Positions 17,797 through 26,584 of a stretch of 64,000 nt of DNA are shown piece after piece (position 1 is the first letter of the stretch; the number at the start of each line of letters is the position of its first letter). The translations under genes were made by a program, and so were the position numbers. The DNA is from an uncultured Bacteroidales bacterium (lineage in GTDB: Bacteria; Bacteroidota; Bacteroidia; Bacteroidales; F082). The stretch is taken from positions 32,462 through 96,461 of the forward strand of contig ONFF01000017.1 of NCBI GenBank assembly GCA_900317055.1, read 5' to 3'. The notes under the pieces are model-generated. The model saw nothing but the letters and a program-made list of their open reading frames with translations. It searched no databases and was not told the origin of the DNA.

Positions 17797-17881
17797 CATG
17801 GCGGAGGAACATCCGCCATCTCCCAAGCACGAAGGACTACCTTCATGTTTAGGAGATTGCGGATCAAGTCCGCAATGACAG
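17797..17881. repeat. Dispersed palindromic repeat between DRTGG and PHP genes
   Basis: Contains CCGTCATGGCGGAGGAAC at the left and GATTGCGGATCAAGTCCGCA followed by ATGACAG at the right. The right half is a perfect GCGGA-TCAAG-TCCGC hairpin. It is the same general class as the CATTGCGAGG repeats at 14538 and 38401, placed inside what is otherwise a tight gene cluster. Confidence 0.7.
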
Positions 17882-17914
17882 AAAAGGCGTTAGTGAGTCA
17901 CAAAAGAGAACAAT

Positions 17915-18691
17915 ATGGAGCTAAAATCATATAGAGCCGACCTTCACATGCACACGGTGCTTTCGCCGTGCGGTGACCTCTATATGAGTCCCTCCGCCAT
18001 CGTCGAGCAGGCCAAGAAACTCCATTTGGATGTCATCGCCATCTGCGACCACAACACCACACGGCAGGTGAAGGTGACGCAAAAGATAGGCCGTGAGAAC
18101 GGCATCCTCGTCATCGGCGGCGTCGAAATCACCACGCAGGAAGAAGCCCATGCCCTCGCCTACTTCGAGAACGACGAGCAGCTGGATAAATTCCAGGAAT
18201 TCCTTGACGCACACCTCCCCCACATCCCACTTGATGAGGAGAAGTTTGGCTATCAACTCATCGTTGACGAGAACGAGGAAGTGGTGGGCGAAGAGGAATG
18301 GTTACTGTGGTCAGCACTTGATGCCGATTTGGACCAACTCTATGATGTGGTGCACGAAATCGGAGGACTATTTGTTCCAGCGCATGTCAACAAGCCAGCG
18401 AGCAGTTTGGTGAGTCAATTGGGTTTTGTGCCGCCCGACATCAAGGCCGACGCCTTGGAGATCTCGAAGCATGTCACCAAGCCTGACTTCCTGAAGAAAT
18501 ACGCCTACTTGAAGAAGTTCAACTTCACCAAGAGCAGCGATGCCCACTTCCTGCACATCATCGGCGAGGTGCATTGCGTGCTGCACATGTACGACAAGAC
18601 CTTCGACGAGTTCCGCAAGACCCTCCACGGCGAGGACGGACGCTACATCGACACTGAACCCAAGGAAAAACTACAACTCTTATTCGGATGA
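17915..18691 (+). CDS. PHP-domain phosphoesterase of the sensory hydrogenase cluster
   Basis: 258 residues of the PHP (polymerase and histidinol phosphatase) superfamily, TrpH/YciV-like. Metal-binding motifs are in order: ADLHMHTVLSPCGD (HxH), ICDHNTT, a central Glu in GGVEITTQEE, PAHVNKPASS and SSDAHFLH. It probably hydrolyses a phosphate ester or a nucleotide; the substrate is unknown. It overlaps the next gene by four bases (ATGA), so the two are translationally coupled. PHP proteins recur in this cluster type near [FeFe]-hydrogenases (from memory of Clostridia/Thermotogae), suggesting a signalling rather than biosynthetic role. Confidence 0.87.
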   Translation: MELKSYRADLHMHTVLSPCGDLYMSPSAIVEQAKKLHLDVIAICDHNTTRQVKVTQKIGRENGILVIGGVEITTQEEAHALAYFENDEQLDKFQEFLDAHLPHIPLDEEKFGYQLIVDENEEVVGEEEWLLWSALDADLDQLYDVVHEIGGLFVPAHVNKPASSLVSQLGFVPPDIKADALEISKHVTKPDFLKKYAYLKKFNFTKSSDAHFLHIIGEVHCVLHMYDKTFDEFRKTLHGEDGRYIDTEPKEKLQLLFG

Positions 18692-19236
18692 AAGAACTAT
18701 CAATGCATGTTTACGACCTGATGGAGAACTCAACGGCGGCCAACTCCACCCTCATTGAGCTAACCATCAAGGACAGCCTGAAAGACAACATATACGCCTT
18801 CACCATTAAGGACAACGGCAAAGGCATGACGCCCGAGTTTTTGGCCAAGGTGACTGATCCCTGGACCACTTCGCGCACCACGCGCAAGGTCGGATTAGGT
18901 TTGCCACTCATCAAGATGAACACCGAAAACGCCGGCGGTGGCATGAAGATCGAGAGCGAGGTCGGTAAAGGCACCGTTCTGAACTTCTGGTTCCAGCACG
19001 ACCATTTAGACCGTCCCCCAATGGGCGATCTGGCTGGCTCGTTGGTGATGCTGTTCGCTGCGCACGAGGACATCCATTTCATCTACAAGCACATCACCGA
19101 CGACGGCGAGTTCGTCTTCGACACTGACGAAATCAAGGAAGCCCTTGATGGCATGTCGATGAACGATGTCAGCATCATGAAATACCTGAAGGAGATGATT
19201 CAGGAGAATTTGGAAGAAATACATTATAATGATTAA
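18688..19236 (+). CDS. Histidine-kinase-like ATPase (HATPase_c) without sensor domain
   Basis: 182 residues. The N-terminal ~110 residues are a GHKL ATPase fold: an N-box-like MHVYDLMENSTAANST, the G1 box IKDNGKGM, and the G2 box VGLGLPLIK. There is no phosphoacceptor histidine domain (HisKA). The C-terminal ~70 residues form a separate helical/acidic segment of unknown role. It may phosphorylate a protein partner like RsbW/SpoIIAB, or act with a partner that supplies the histidine. Coupled to the PHP gene. Confidence 0.83.
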   Translation: MKELSMHVYDLMENSTAANSTLIELTIKDSLKDNIYAFTIKDNGKGMTPEFLAKVTDPWTTSRTTRKVGLGLPLIKMNTENAGGGMKIESEVGKGTVLNFWFQHDHLDRPPMGDLAGSLVMLFAAHEDIHFIYKHITDDGEFVFDTDEIKEALDGMSMNDVSIMKYLKEMIQENLEEIHYND

Positions 19237-19239
19237 AAG

Positions 19240-19345
19240 GCTATTGGCTTATGGCTACTGGCCTCTGGCAGCTTAATTAAGACTGGAAAGTTCACCTTGA
19301 TAACAAGCTGCCAAAAGCCAGATGCCAGAAGCTAGAAGCAATAAA
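19240..19345. repeat. Long imperfect inverted repeat of the AGC-rich micro-repeat class
   Basis: Left arm around GGCCTCTGGCAGCTT and right arm around AAGCTGCCAAAAGCCAG, with outer GGCTATTGGCTTATGGC and GCCAGAAGCTAGAAGC pairing loosely. The 3' end runs into the leader of the next gene. Similar elements lie at 49069, 49887 and 59099. No gene was seen. Confidence 0.7.
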
Positions 19346-19356
19346 AAACAACACCA

Positions 19357-19701
19357 ATGAAACTCAGAGAAATATCTGAACTTTTGAACGCCAAGGTGCG
19401 TTGCGGAGAAGACCGTTTGGATGAAGATCACGAAACCGCCTTCGCTTCCGACTTGATGAGCGATGTGCTCACCCTCGGCGACTACAACCCGGTCATTTTG
19501 ACTGGACTCTGCAACATGCAGACCATCCGCACCTGCGAGATGGGCAACCTCGACATCATCGTCTTGGTTAGGCGCAAAAAAGCCACTGAGGAGATGATTG
19601 AGGAGGCCGAAGATGAAGGCATGGTGGTCATGGAAAGCGACTTCTCCATGTTCAAAGCCTGCGGGCTGCTCTTCAAGGCAGGCATGCTACCCATTTTCTG
19701 A
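19357..19701 (+). CDS. DRTGG-domain protein (second copy)
   Basis: 114 residues, related in layout to the protein at 17430-17762 (LREISELLNAKV, FASDLMSDVL, and a C-terminal ACGLLFKAGML). The shared ASDLMSDVL block places it in the same family. Like its sibling it is a free domain with no catalytic partner fused. Two copies flanking PHP and HATPase genes suggest a heteromeric or antagonistic pair (inference). Confidence 0.78.
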   Translation: MKLREISELLNAKVRCGEDRLDEDHETAFASDLMSDVLTLGDYNPVILTGLCNMQTIRTCEMGNLDIIVLVRRKKATEEMIEEAEDEGMVVMESDFSMFKACGLLFKAGMLPIF

Positions 19702-19723
19702 TGTCTAACCAAAATCGAACGCC

Positions 19724-20137
19724 ATGCACTTAGAATACCAAGTATATGAAGCGGACTTCGTCAATGCGGGAGCCGCATCGAGCGCCATCAAGAAGACCTT
19801 GAAGCAGCTCAACATCAGCCCTCAAATCGTGAAAAGGGTAGTCGTTGCCCTCTACGAGGCTGAAGTGAACGCCATTGCTCATGCATACGGCGGCATGATT
19901 TATGCCGACATCGAACCCGACAAGATTATCTTGAAGGTGGAAGACAAAGGTCCCGGCATCCCCGACATCGACTGGGCCATGCAGGAAGGCAACTCCACCG
20001 CCTCGCCCGAGGTGCGCAACATGGGCTTCGGCGCTGGTATGGGTCTGCCGAACATACAAAAGAATGTCGACAAACTGAATGTGACCTCTACTGTGGGTGT
20101 TGGCACCACCGTCGAGATGGAAGTGAATTTTACCTGA
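19724..20137 (+). CDS. RsbW/SpoIIAB-like anti-sigma-type serine kinase
   Basis: 137 residues, a stand-alone HATPase of the RsbW class. The N-box is LYEAEVNAIAHAYGG, the G1 box VEDKGPGIPDI, and the G2 region GFGAGMGLPNIQKNVD. In known systems these proteins phosphorylate a STAS-domain protein and are opposed by a PP2C phosphatase. A PP2C phosphatase is encoded in the window (2977-4137), but no sigma factor or STAS protein is visible. It lies 22 bases after the second DRTGG gene. Confidence 0.85.
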   Translation: MHLEYQVYEADFVNAGAASSAIKKTLKQLNISPQIVKRVVVALYEAEVNAIAHAYGGMIYADIEPDKIILKVEDKGPGIPDIDWAMQEGNSTASPEVRNMGFGAGMGLPNIQKNVDKLNVTSTVGVGTTVEMEVNFT

Positions 20138-20218
20138 ACAAGCCGGCAAAGATTGACTACGTCGAAGGCAAAGCATTTCCCGCTTCCCCACAAGCCTTTG
20201 CGGGGGATAGCATGCCTA

Positions 20219-20258
20219 ACTGAACAACTGAACAACTGAACAACTAACAACTGACAAC
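20219..20258. repeat. Short tandem repeat directly before the third hydrogenase-like gene
   Basis: Three exact CTGAACAA units followed by CTAACAA, CTGACAA and CT, ending one base before the ATG of the next gene. It therefore forms the whole leader and ribosome-binding area. Slippage here would change the 5' UTR length and so possibly translation. Confidence 0.85.
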
Positions 20259-20259
20259 T

Positions 20260-21639
20260 ATGGAAAAGACCCCGTTCTTCCACGCCCTAAAGATAGATGA
20301 AGACACCTGCATAGGCTGCTCGCGCTGCATGAAGATTTGCCCGACTGAGGCTTTGCGCGTGCGCGACGGAAAAGCCGTCCTAATGCCCGACCGTTGTGTC
20401 GACTGCGGCAACTGTTTCAAGGTATGCCCCACTCGTTCCATCTACATTGAACAAGACGACTTCGAGGACATCTTCAACTTCCCCATTCGTGTAGCCCTCG
20501 TTCCAGCAGTCTTCATGGGCCAGTTCCCGAACGAAATCACCGTGTCGCGCATCTATGGCATCCTCAAGGATTTGGGATTCACCCACATCATCGAGGCGGA
20601 GTCGTCCATACCGGTATATACGGCTGCCAAAAAGAAATATGCCGCTGAAAATCCCGACATCAAGCCTTTGATTTCAACTTTCTGTCCGGCCATCGTGCGC
20701 CTAATTCAGGTGAAATTCCCCGGTCTCACGGAAAACCTCATACCATTGCGGGCACCCATCGACATCACGGCCATGTACATCCGCCGCAAAATCAAGGAGG
20801 AAATGGAATTAAAGGATGACCAAATCGGCATTTTCTACATCACCCCTTGCGCGGCCAAGATTGCAGCCGTGAAAAACCCTGTAGGCGAAGAAAAGTCGTT
20901 GGTTGATGGCGTCATCAATATGGACTCGCTCTACAACCGTGTCTATCACGAAATCAAGAAACAAGGCCATGGCTACAAGGAACAGAAACTGCCCGTGTCG
21001 CAACTCTCTGCCGATGGCGTACTGACTTCATTGACCAATGGCGAGCGTCGTCTCTCAGATGCCCATCACTCCTACTCCATCGACGAAATCCACAATGTCA
21101 TCGAGTTTTTGGAAAAGGTCGAAAACGAAGAGATCGAAGATGTCGACTTCCTTGAATTGCGTGCCTGCGACCAAAGCTGTCCTGGTGGCATCCTGACCTG
21201 CGACAATCGTTTCCTCATCTGCGAGCGTGTGTTCGGTCGCGCCCGCAAGATCGCAGACCGCGAGCGCAAAGGTGAACAGACCAAAGACCACGAGTTGGAA
21301 GAAGAGCGCAATTACTTGATGCGCCACATGAAAGTCGGCGAAATCAAGCCGCGTTCCATGCTTGTCCTTGACGACAACATCGCCGTGGCTTTGGAGAAAA
21401 TGAAAAAAATCGATGAATACCGTGCTCGTCTACCCCAGACTGACTGCGGCATCTGTGGCGCGCCCACCTGCGACGCCTTGGCCCGCGACATCGTATGCGA
21501 CAACGCAGAATTAACCGACTGTGTCTTCATCCAGCGTAACCTTGAAGCCCGTGGCAACATGGATGTCCAAGAGTCACTCAAAATCATGGAAGTGATTTGG
21601 GGCAAGGCGAAGATGAATGACTATGTGAAGAAGAAGTAA
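20260..21639 (+). CDS. Divergent [FeFe]-hydrogenase-like sensor protein
   Basis: 459 residues. Two N-terminal [4Fe-4S] motifs (CIGCSRCMKICP at 17-28, CVDCGNCFKVCP at 46-57) precede an H-cluster domain. A C-terminal four-cysteine [4Fe-4S] motif follows (C396, C399, C404, C421; DCGICGAPTC). The H-cluster ligands appear kept: C142 in STFCP, C197 in ITPC, and C303 and C307 in ACDQSCPGG. The position of the proton-relay cysteine is Phe141, so normal H2 turnover is unlikely. It has no PAS domain, unlike HydS. It resembles the hydrogenase-like proteins that co-occur with DRTGG, PHP and HATPase genes. A role as the H2 or redox sensor of that cluster is inference. It is the last gene before a bidirectional terminator. 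Confidence 0.85.
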   Translation: MEKTPFFHALKIDEDTCIGCSRCMKICPTEALRVRDGKAVLMPDRCVDCGNCFKVCPTRSIYIEQDDFEDIFNFPIRVALVPAVFMGQFPNEITVSRIYGILKDLGFTHIIEAESSIPVYTAAKKKYAAENPDIKPLISTFCPAIVRLIQVKFPGLTENLIPLRAPIDITAMYIRRKIKEEMELKDDQIGIFYITPCAAKIAAVKNPVGEEKSLVDGVINMDSLYNRVYHEIKKQGHGYKEQKLPVSQLSADGVLTSLTNGERRLSDAHHSYSIDEIHNVIEFLEKVENEEIEDVDFLELRACDQSCPGGILTCDNRFLICERVFGRARKIADRERKGEQTKDHELEEERNYLMRHMKVGEIKPRSMLVLDDNIAVALEKMKKIDEYRARLPQTDCGICGAPTCDALARDIVCDNAELTDCVFIQRNLEARGNMDVQESLKIMEVIWGKAKMNDYVKKK

Positions 21640-21661
21640 CCTGTTTAGACATCACTCATAC

Positions 21662-21693
21662 AAAACGGCCACCTCGATGAGATGGCCGTTTTT
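21662..21693. terminator. Bidirectional terminator between the sensory cluster and the surface-protein array
   Basis: AAAACGGCCAcCTC-GAT-GAGaTGGCCGTTTTT has A-run and T-run on opposite sides, so it can stop transcripts from both converging directions. It is related to the array terminators (core CGGCC) but not identical, as if rebuilt at this boundary. Confidence 0.85.
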
Positions 21694-21713
21694 GCGTCTT
21701 ATGGTGACATAGG

Positions 21714-24700
21714 CTATTTTGCGCTTGTCGGGAAAATGAGCGTCCTTTCTCCCGCTGCCGCTGAATTGTAGATGTAGCCTTGGCCTGGCTCAAGGATGTT
21801 CATACCCTGTGCTCTCCAGTTACCATTATTGTATCTGATATTGCCTTCCATGCCTTTGATGATGTCTCCGTTGACGGCAAATCCAGCAGGGATGGCTTCA
21901 GCGGGAGTCTTGCTCTCGGGGAACGGGAACCCGATCCAAGTGGGGGCATTGGGGGCAATGGTGATAGGATGGTCGGCAGGATTGATAGGCAGGCCTGTCA
22001 AGGTAATCACACAATCCTCGGGAACCACAATCATATACATCTTTGCCACATCCCACACAAAGTTCTGGTCTCTCCAGCGACCACTTCTATAAGTGGAGTT
22101 ACCGTCCTGTGACTTGATGATAGTACCAGTCGGGTCAGACAAAGTGGCAAGAAGGGCGTTTTGCAAATCTTCTTTGGTAATTTCAACATAGGTCGAGAAC
22201 CAGTTGGTGCCTTGAGACAAGTTGATTGTTTGTTGATTCAAACTCAATTTTTCAATGCAATTGGACCAAGCAAACGGGCCATCTTTCAATTCATAAATGC
22301 ACACCAAGTTCGGGCTCTGTTGGACAGCAGCGAACAAAGCAACTTTTCCAGCATAATAGCCGATACAACAACCTCCAGATGAGCCAGTAGCGTCTGTCAA
22401 ATTGCTGCTGATGCTGAAAATAGGTGAAGAGCTAATCGAATTGTCGGCAATATTGTAGTCGTAAACTACAGCGTCGCTAGAGGGTTGTGCGAACATATAG
22501 ATGTGTTCAACTTTGTTATCGTCCATATAATAGGTGGCACCGCTAAAGCTGATGCCTGTAGGGCCAGTAACAAGTGTGGAACCTGTGCGACTAATGCATT
22601 GGATGTTGGTGCTCCAGTTCCCTACCCAAAAACCATCGCGAACAGGATCATAGGCACAATAACGAATGGCATCGCATTCGGTGCTAATCGAGTTGATGAG
22701 CTGCTTGTTGGCCAAGTCAACGCAATAAAGAGTGTTGCTCACACTACCTCCGTAAAAATATTGACCGTCGTAGGTCATGTCTCGTAGATAACCGCAGCCA
22801 TCTATGTCGAAGGTTTCTATATAATTGCCTTCCATATCATATTTTGCAAACTGGAATCCTGCAGAGCTTGACCAAGCGCTGTGGTAGATATTCACACCAT
22901 CGGTAGCCACACCATACTGGTAACTACTGGAACAGCTGTAACTGCCAAGTAGGTCCCAAGTAGAACGATTAGCTAACCTACCCTCTTCCAATAGGTTCAT
23001 AGAACCGTCAAAAGCAGTAGGAGAATACTCTATGCCCATACGCTCTGCAGCTTCTCGAGTCAAAAGTCGATGTTGGTTGTCCCTACTTTCCGGTTCGATC
23101 CAATTGACCGTCCCTCTAATACCATCAGAAACAGCACACACGCCATACTTGTAACTACCGGGAGCCAACATTGTCCATTCAGTGTCAATGTACTCGTTTC
23201 CAGTCACATTATCTGCAACCAGCTGCATCCCGCTGCCGTCACAGTGAGCGCGGTAGATACTGTATGTCGTTCCGCCCCACTTTGAAGGATTGCCGAAGGC
23301 CACATCGTCAATGTTCAAATAGAACATGTCGGAGCAGTTGTAATGGCGGATAGCGATGTAGCCTTTGCCAGCAAAAGCACTTAGGTCAACATCATAATAA
23401 TACCATGTACCCTGCGTACGGGTGGCACCATCGCGGGAGCCATTGCCTTTGATTGGTTGTCCACCACTCTTGGACGACATGGTCCAACTCTGCACTTCCT
23501 GGAAATCCGATGGGTTGTTGTTGCTACCCAAGGAGACATACACACCGAAATGTTCCGATGCCCAACTGGCATCTTGAGCACATGCCCAAAATGTGAAGTG
23601 CGCCCCGTTGGTAATGTTGACTTGTTCTGAAACGAGATAGTTGTCGGGATATAGGGCACCTTGGCTGAAATTATAGCTTTGCGACAAAACCATGTCATTG
23701 GATCCATTACGACCATAACCAACACTCATGACATCCGACCCCATACTCCAATCGTAGCCATCACCATCTGCATCTATGGTGGTCCAACCTACGGGCAGTC
23801 GGCTGTTCTCAAAATCGTAGGCAAAGGCATCTGAAGCGTAAAAACGGATGTAATCCACATAGAAACAGTCATCATATCTGTTCACACTGCCGTCTTTCGT
23901 ATAAGTCCATGTGAAAGTATGTGCTCCAGCAGCGATGGCAAATGTCCTCTCTCCCCATGTGCCATTGCCAGAATAGCTATCCTGTTGCACTCCATCGATA
24001 TAAAAGTAGCCATAGTCCCAACCGCTCTCCGACGATATCTTGCTGAAGAAACTGATTTGTCCTGCATTTGGAATTGTCAGCATAACTTCCATGGAAGAAG
24101 AAGAGCCATGCACACCCTCATTGCCGCTTTTCATGCAGTAATTGCCTTCATAAGCATCGTTGGTCGTGATAGCCCATGGGTAAGTAGGATCAAGCTTCCA
24201 GTTGAACATGGAAAAATCGCCCCGCTCAAAATCCTCAACATTGCTTATTTCATTTCCCCAATGAACCCTCACATACGGACTCGTTGGGTCGTTCATGTTT
24301 GGACAATAATCTGCATAAACTTGCATTGCAGTTTTGGCTTTGTTGAGAATCAGCTGGTTCTTTACATCCAACAAAGCGGCATATTCGTTAGATGAGTAAG
24401 AGACAGGAGGAGTCATCGGGTCAAAGTTGGTGTAATCCCCATAAACACGGAGCGCTTGGCTTGGCGCACCATATACACGACAAGTCATGTGAGGCGAACC
24501 GGTCCATTCACCCGTGTTGTCATCGGCAACCAGAACGACATTGGAAGCGCCATCATAGACAAATGGGACATCGAGGTCGATGACTGTCCATCTATCGGAG
24601 GCCATGGTAACCATACCGCTAAATACAAGGTCGGAAGCCGAAACAGCGACCCAATCGGAAGCATCAGAAAAGCTGCTCTTTGTCGTGTTTTTCAAATAAA

Positions 24701-26444
24701 AGTCATAAGAGCGGCTTTTAGAACTGCCGCCGTTATAGAAAGCAATGCTGGTGATGATTCCTTCATCTCCCAACTCATCAGATGTATAAATCTGTTGGGT
24801 AAGCGAATAGTTGTAAAAATTATAGCTGGGAAGGGTAGAATTGGTTTCCGACCCTCCATCGCCGAGATAAAGGCCTTCAGGCGCACCGCTTTCTGGCCCA
24901 TAAGTGAAAGAAATCGTATTTCCTGCACTTGTGATGTCAAAAATCCTGAAATTGTGGTCAGGTGTGCCGTCTGAGAAAAAAGGATAAGCGCTCGTGGAAG
25001 AACTGAATTCGGTTCTGCCGACACCAGCACTGAAATATGCAGAATAAAAATTGCCGTTCTCGGTACTTGAACCTTCAGGTCTGAAGAGGTAAACTTCATC
25101 GTAAACACCTTCGTCAGGATTGAAATCGACATTGCCATCAAAACGGGTATCGATACGATATACTAGAAGTCCAGATCCTGGCAACGCAGTTTCAAACAGG
25201 GATGTGTTGTCCCTATATTCCAACACATAGAATTGGTTGGGATCGCTCGTCGCTATTTTATAGGCAATATTGGTGGGCGTAGCCGAACTGATGGGATTCA
25301 GGGTATAGGTGCCAGGCTGGGTGATCTCAGGAATCTCATCCACCCAATGGCTGTATTTCATTTTCATATAGGCTCCGCAATGTTGAGGTGGTGTCATATT
25401 GTACTCCATCAAATCCCATGTGCCTACTGGATTCAAAGATGTCCCATAATAATAGTGGTACAAGTCAGGGGCTCCCAATGAATGGTTCATCTCGTGGCAC
25501 ATCGTTGAAGTGTTGAAATAGTCAGTCGCATCAGCCAATTGGAAGTTGAATGTCCACACTCGTTTCCCATTAATGCGAACCGTCCTATCGTAAAGCGACC
25601 ATTTGTGAGGCCAAAGCAAAGAACTCCACGCTCCCACGCCACCTTTGACGATAAAGCAGACATTGTCGACATAACCATCACTATCATAGTCAATGTTCAA
25701 GTTTGTTGGGATAGGATAATTGGCATTAATGTAACTCACAGTTCTTTCCAACAAGGAAAACTCTCGCTCTCTTCTATCATCCTCCCCTTGATAGCCATTC
25801 GGATTTGTAGTTTCATTATAAGGCTGGAAATAACTACGGGGATAAGTGTCTTGGTATGAAATGATGGTTTCTCCATTATGTCCTGGATAGAATGTCGTGG
25901 GAATTTCAATAGCACCATATGAAGCTGCCGTAAAATAGGACCTCATGGAAACCGCATTTGTCGACACGTCATTAAACATATTGTCGATCGACGAGTATGT
26001 GTTGGTGAATTGCGCATCGTCAGAGAAACGGATGAAAATGGCAATGTTGTTAAGTGTGCCATGATTAGGAAGATCGTCCCGGCTATTGTTTAGTCTCTCT
26101 TTCTCACGCCAATCATTCCTTCTCGCCAGCCATTCGTCAGGAGAAAGAAGATTGAAAGGCTGTAGGTTTTTGCTTTCAGGATCAACGCTACCCGCCACAT
26201 AATCTGTAGCGACCAATTTGCCGTTCTGCTTGTCGGCATAGACATAGAAGCCAGTTTGCGGATGTTGCATGATGGTGAAGCCATTCTCGTCATGGAGATA
26301 GTTGAAGAATTCGTCACCTGATGCATAACAATGCAACATGGTGCCGTCAGGTTGTGTTAATGTCATCGGGATGTTCCTCAAATAAGCAGCATGAGCGCCA
26401 AGGAAGCAGAAACATGCCATTAGGAGTAGGATAGTTTTTTTCAT
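21714..26444 (-). CDS. Secreted M6-like metalloprotease with adhesin modules and shared C-terminal module
   Basis: 1576 residues with a signal peptide (1-19, MKKTILLLMACFCFLGAHA). The M6 (immune inhibitor A-like) protease region is about 20-520. The zinc site is HEMNHSLGAPD at 317-327, where the two His and the distal Asp fit HExxHxxGxxD. A QQIYT module follows at about 535-700. Next come a MAM/jelly-roll-like segment, a cleaved-adhesin-like domain near 875-1055 (DFENSRLPVGWTTIDADGDG), and a segment with repeated Asp/Tyr blades that may be a beta-propeller (about 1150-1400). The shared C-terminal module covers about 1412-1576. This copy of the module is the most diverged in the array. A paralogous protease domain is at 52159-58380. 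Probably exported and cell-bound; the substrate is unknown. Confidence 0.88.
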   Translation of the reverse strand: MKKTILLLMACFCFLGAHAAYLRNIPMTLTQPDGTMLHCYASGDEFFNYLHDENGFTIMQHPQTGFYVYADKQNGKLVATDYVAGSVDPESKNLQPFNLLSPDEWLARRNDWREKERLNNSRDDLPNHGTLNNIAIFIRFSDDAQFTNTYSSIDNMFNDVSTNAVSMRSYFTAASYGAIEIPTTFYPGHNGETIISYQDTYPRSYFQPYNETTNPNGYQGEDDRREREFSLLERTVSYINANYPIPTNLNIDYDSDGYVDNVCFIVKGGVGAWSSLLWPHKWSLYDRTVRINGKRVWTFNFQLADATDYFNTSTMCHEMNHSLGAPDLYHYYYGTSLNPVGTWDLMEYNMTPPQHCGAYMKMKYSHWVDEIPEITQPGTYTLNPISSATPTNIAYKIATSDPNQFYVLEYRDNTSLFETALPGSGLLVYRIDTRFDGNVDFNPDEGVYDEVYLFRPEGSSTENGNFYSAYFSAGVGRTEFSSSTSAYPFFSDGTPDHNFRIFDITSAGNTISFTYGPESGAPEGLYLGDGGSETNSTLPSYNFYNYSLTQQIYTSDELGDEGIITSIAFYNGGSSKSRSYDFYLKNTTKSSFSDASDWVAVSASDLVFSGMVTMASDRWTVIDLDVPFVYDGASNVVLVADDNTGEWTGSPHMTCRVYGAPSQALRVYGDYTNFDPMTPPVSYSSNEYAALLDVKNQLILNKAKTAMQVYADYCPNMNDPTSPYVRVHWGNEISNVEDFERGDFSMFNWKLDPTYPWAITTNDAYEGNYCMKSGNEGVHGSSSSMEVMLTIPNAGQISFFSKISSESGWDYGYFYIDGVQQDSYSGNGTWGERTFAIAAGAHTFTWTYTKDGSVNRYDDCFYVDYIRFYASDAFAYDFENSRLPVGWTTIDADGDGYDWSMGSDVMSVGYGRNGSNDMVLSQSYNFSQGALYPDNYLVSEQVNITNGAHFTFWACAQDASWASEHFGVYVSLGSNNNPSDFQEVQSWTMSSKSGGQPIKGNGSRDGATRTQGTWYYYDVDLSAFAGKGYIAIRHYNCSDMFYLNIDDVAFGNPSKWGGTTYSIYRAHCDGSGMQLVADNVTGNEYIDTEWTMLAPGSYKYGVCAVSDGIRGTVNWIEPESRDNQHRLLTREAAERMGIEYSPTAFDGSMNLLEEGRLANRSTWDLLGSYSCSSSYQYGVATDGVNIYHSAWSSSAGFQFAKYDMEGNYIETFDIDGCGYLRDMTYDGQYFYGGSVSNTLYCVDLANKQLINSISTECDAIRYCAYDPVRDGFWVGNWSTNIQCISRTGSTLVTGPTGISFSGATYYMDDNKVEHIYMFAQPSSDAVVYDYNIADNSISSSPIFSISSNLTDATGSSGGCCIGYYAGKVALFAAVQQSPNLVCIYELKDGPFAWSNCIEKLSLNQQTINLSQGTNWFSTYVEITKEDLQNALLATLSDPTGTIIKSQDGNSTYRSGRWRDQNFVWDVAKMYMIVVPEDCVITLTGLPINPADHPITIAPNAPTWIGFPFPESKTPAEAIPAGFAVNGDIIKGMEGNIRYNNGNWRAQGMNILEPGQGYIYNSAAAGERTLIFPTSAK
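21717..22211 (-). repeat. C-terminal module copy 1 (coding)
   Basis: Encodes WFSTYVEITKEDLQ to the C-terminus ERTLIFPTSAK. Compared with the other copies it has PTGTII for PTGAII, VVPEDC for VAPEDC and AAAGERT for KSAVSRT, and it lacks the standard array terminator. Confidence 0.9.
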
Positions 26445-26479
26445 GATACAGTTTTTTTCGATTGAGTTAATTTTGGCTA

Positions 26480-26487
26480 CAAAAATA
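26480..26487 (-). promoter_or_regulatory. -7 box before the first M6 protease gene
   Basis: TATTTTTG on the minus strand fits TAnnTTTG, 36 bases before the start. No -33 TTTG at the usual distance and no AAGTAAATTTACTT palindrome were found. Confidence 0.45.
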
Positions 26488-26523
26488 GAAAAAAAACAAA
26501 ATTTATGTAACTTTTATTAATAC

Positions 26524-26557
26524 AAAAACGACCGCCCTCTTCCGAGAGCGGCCGTTT
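26524..26557 (-). terminator. Array terminator, LRR protein B
   Basis: On the minus strand AAACGGCCGCtCTC...GAGgGCGGtCGTTTTT, a strong hairpin plus T-run 28 bases after the stop. The bases between stop and hairpin (ending ATTCTAATGCC on the plus-strand complement) are conserved at the other array genes. Confidence 0.92.
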
Positions 26558-26584
26558 GGCATTCTAATAATTATTGAAACAATC

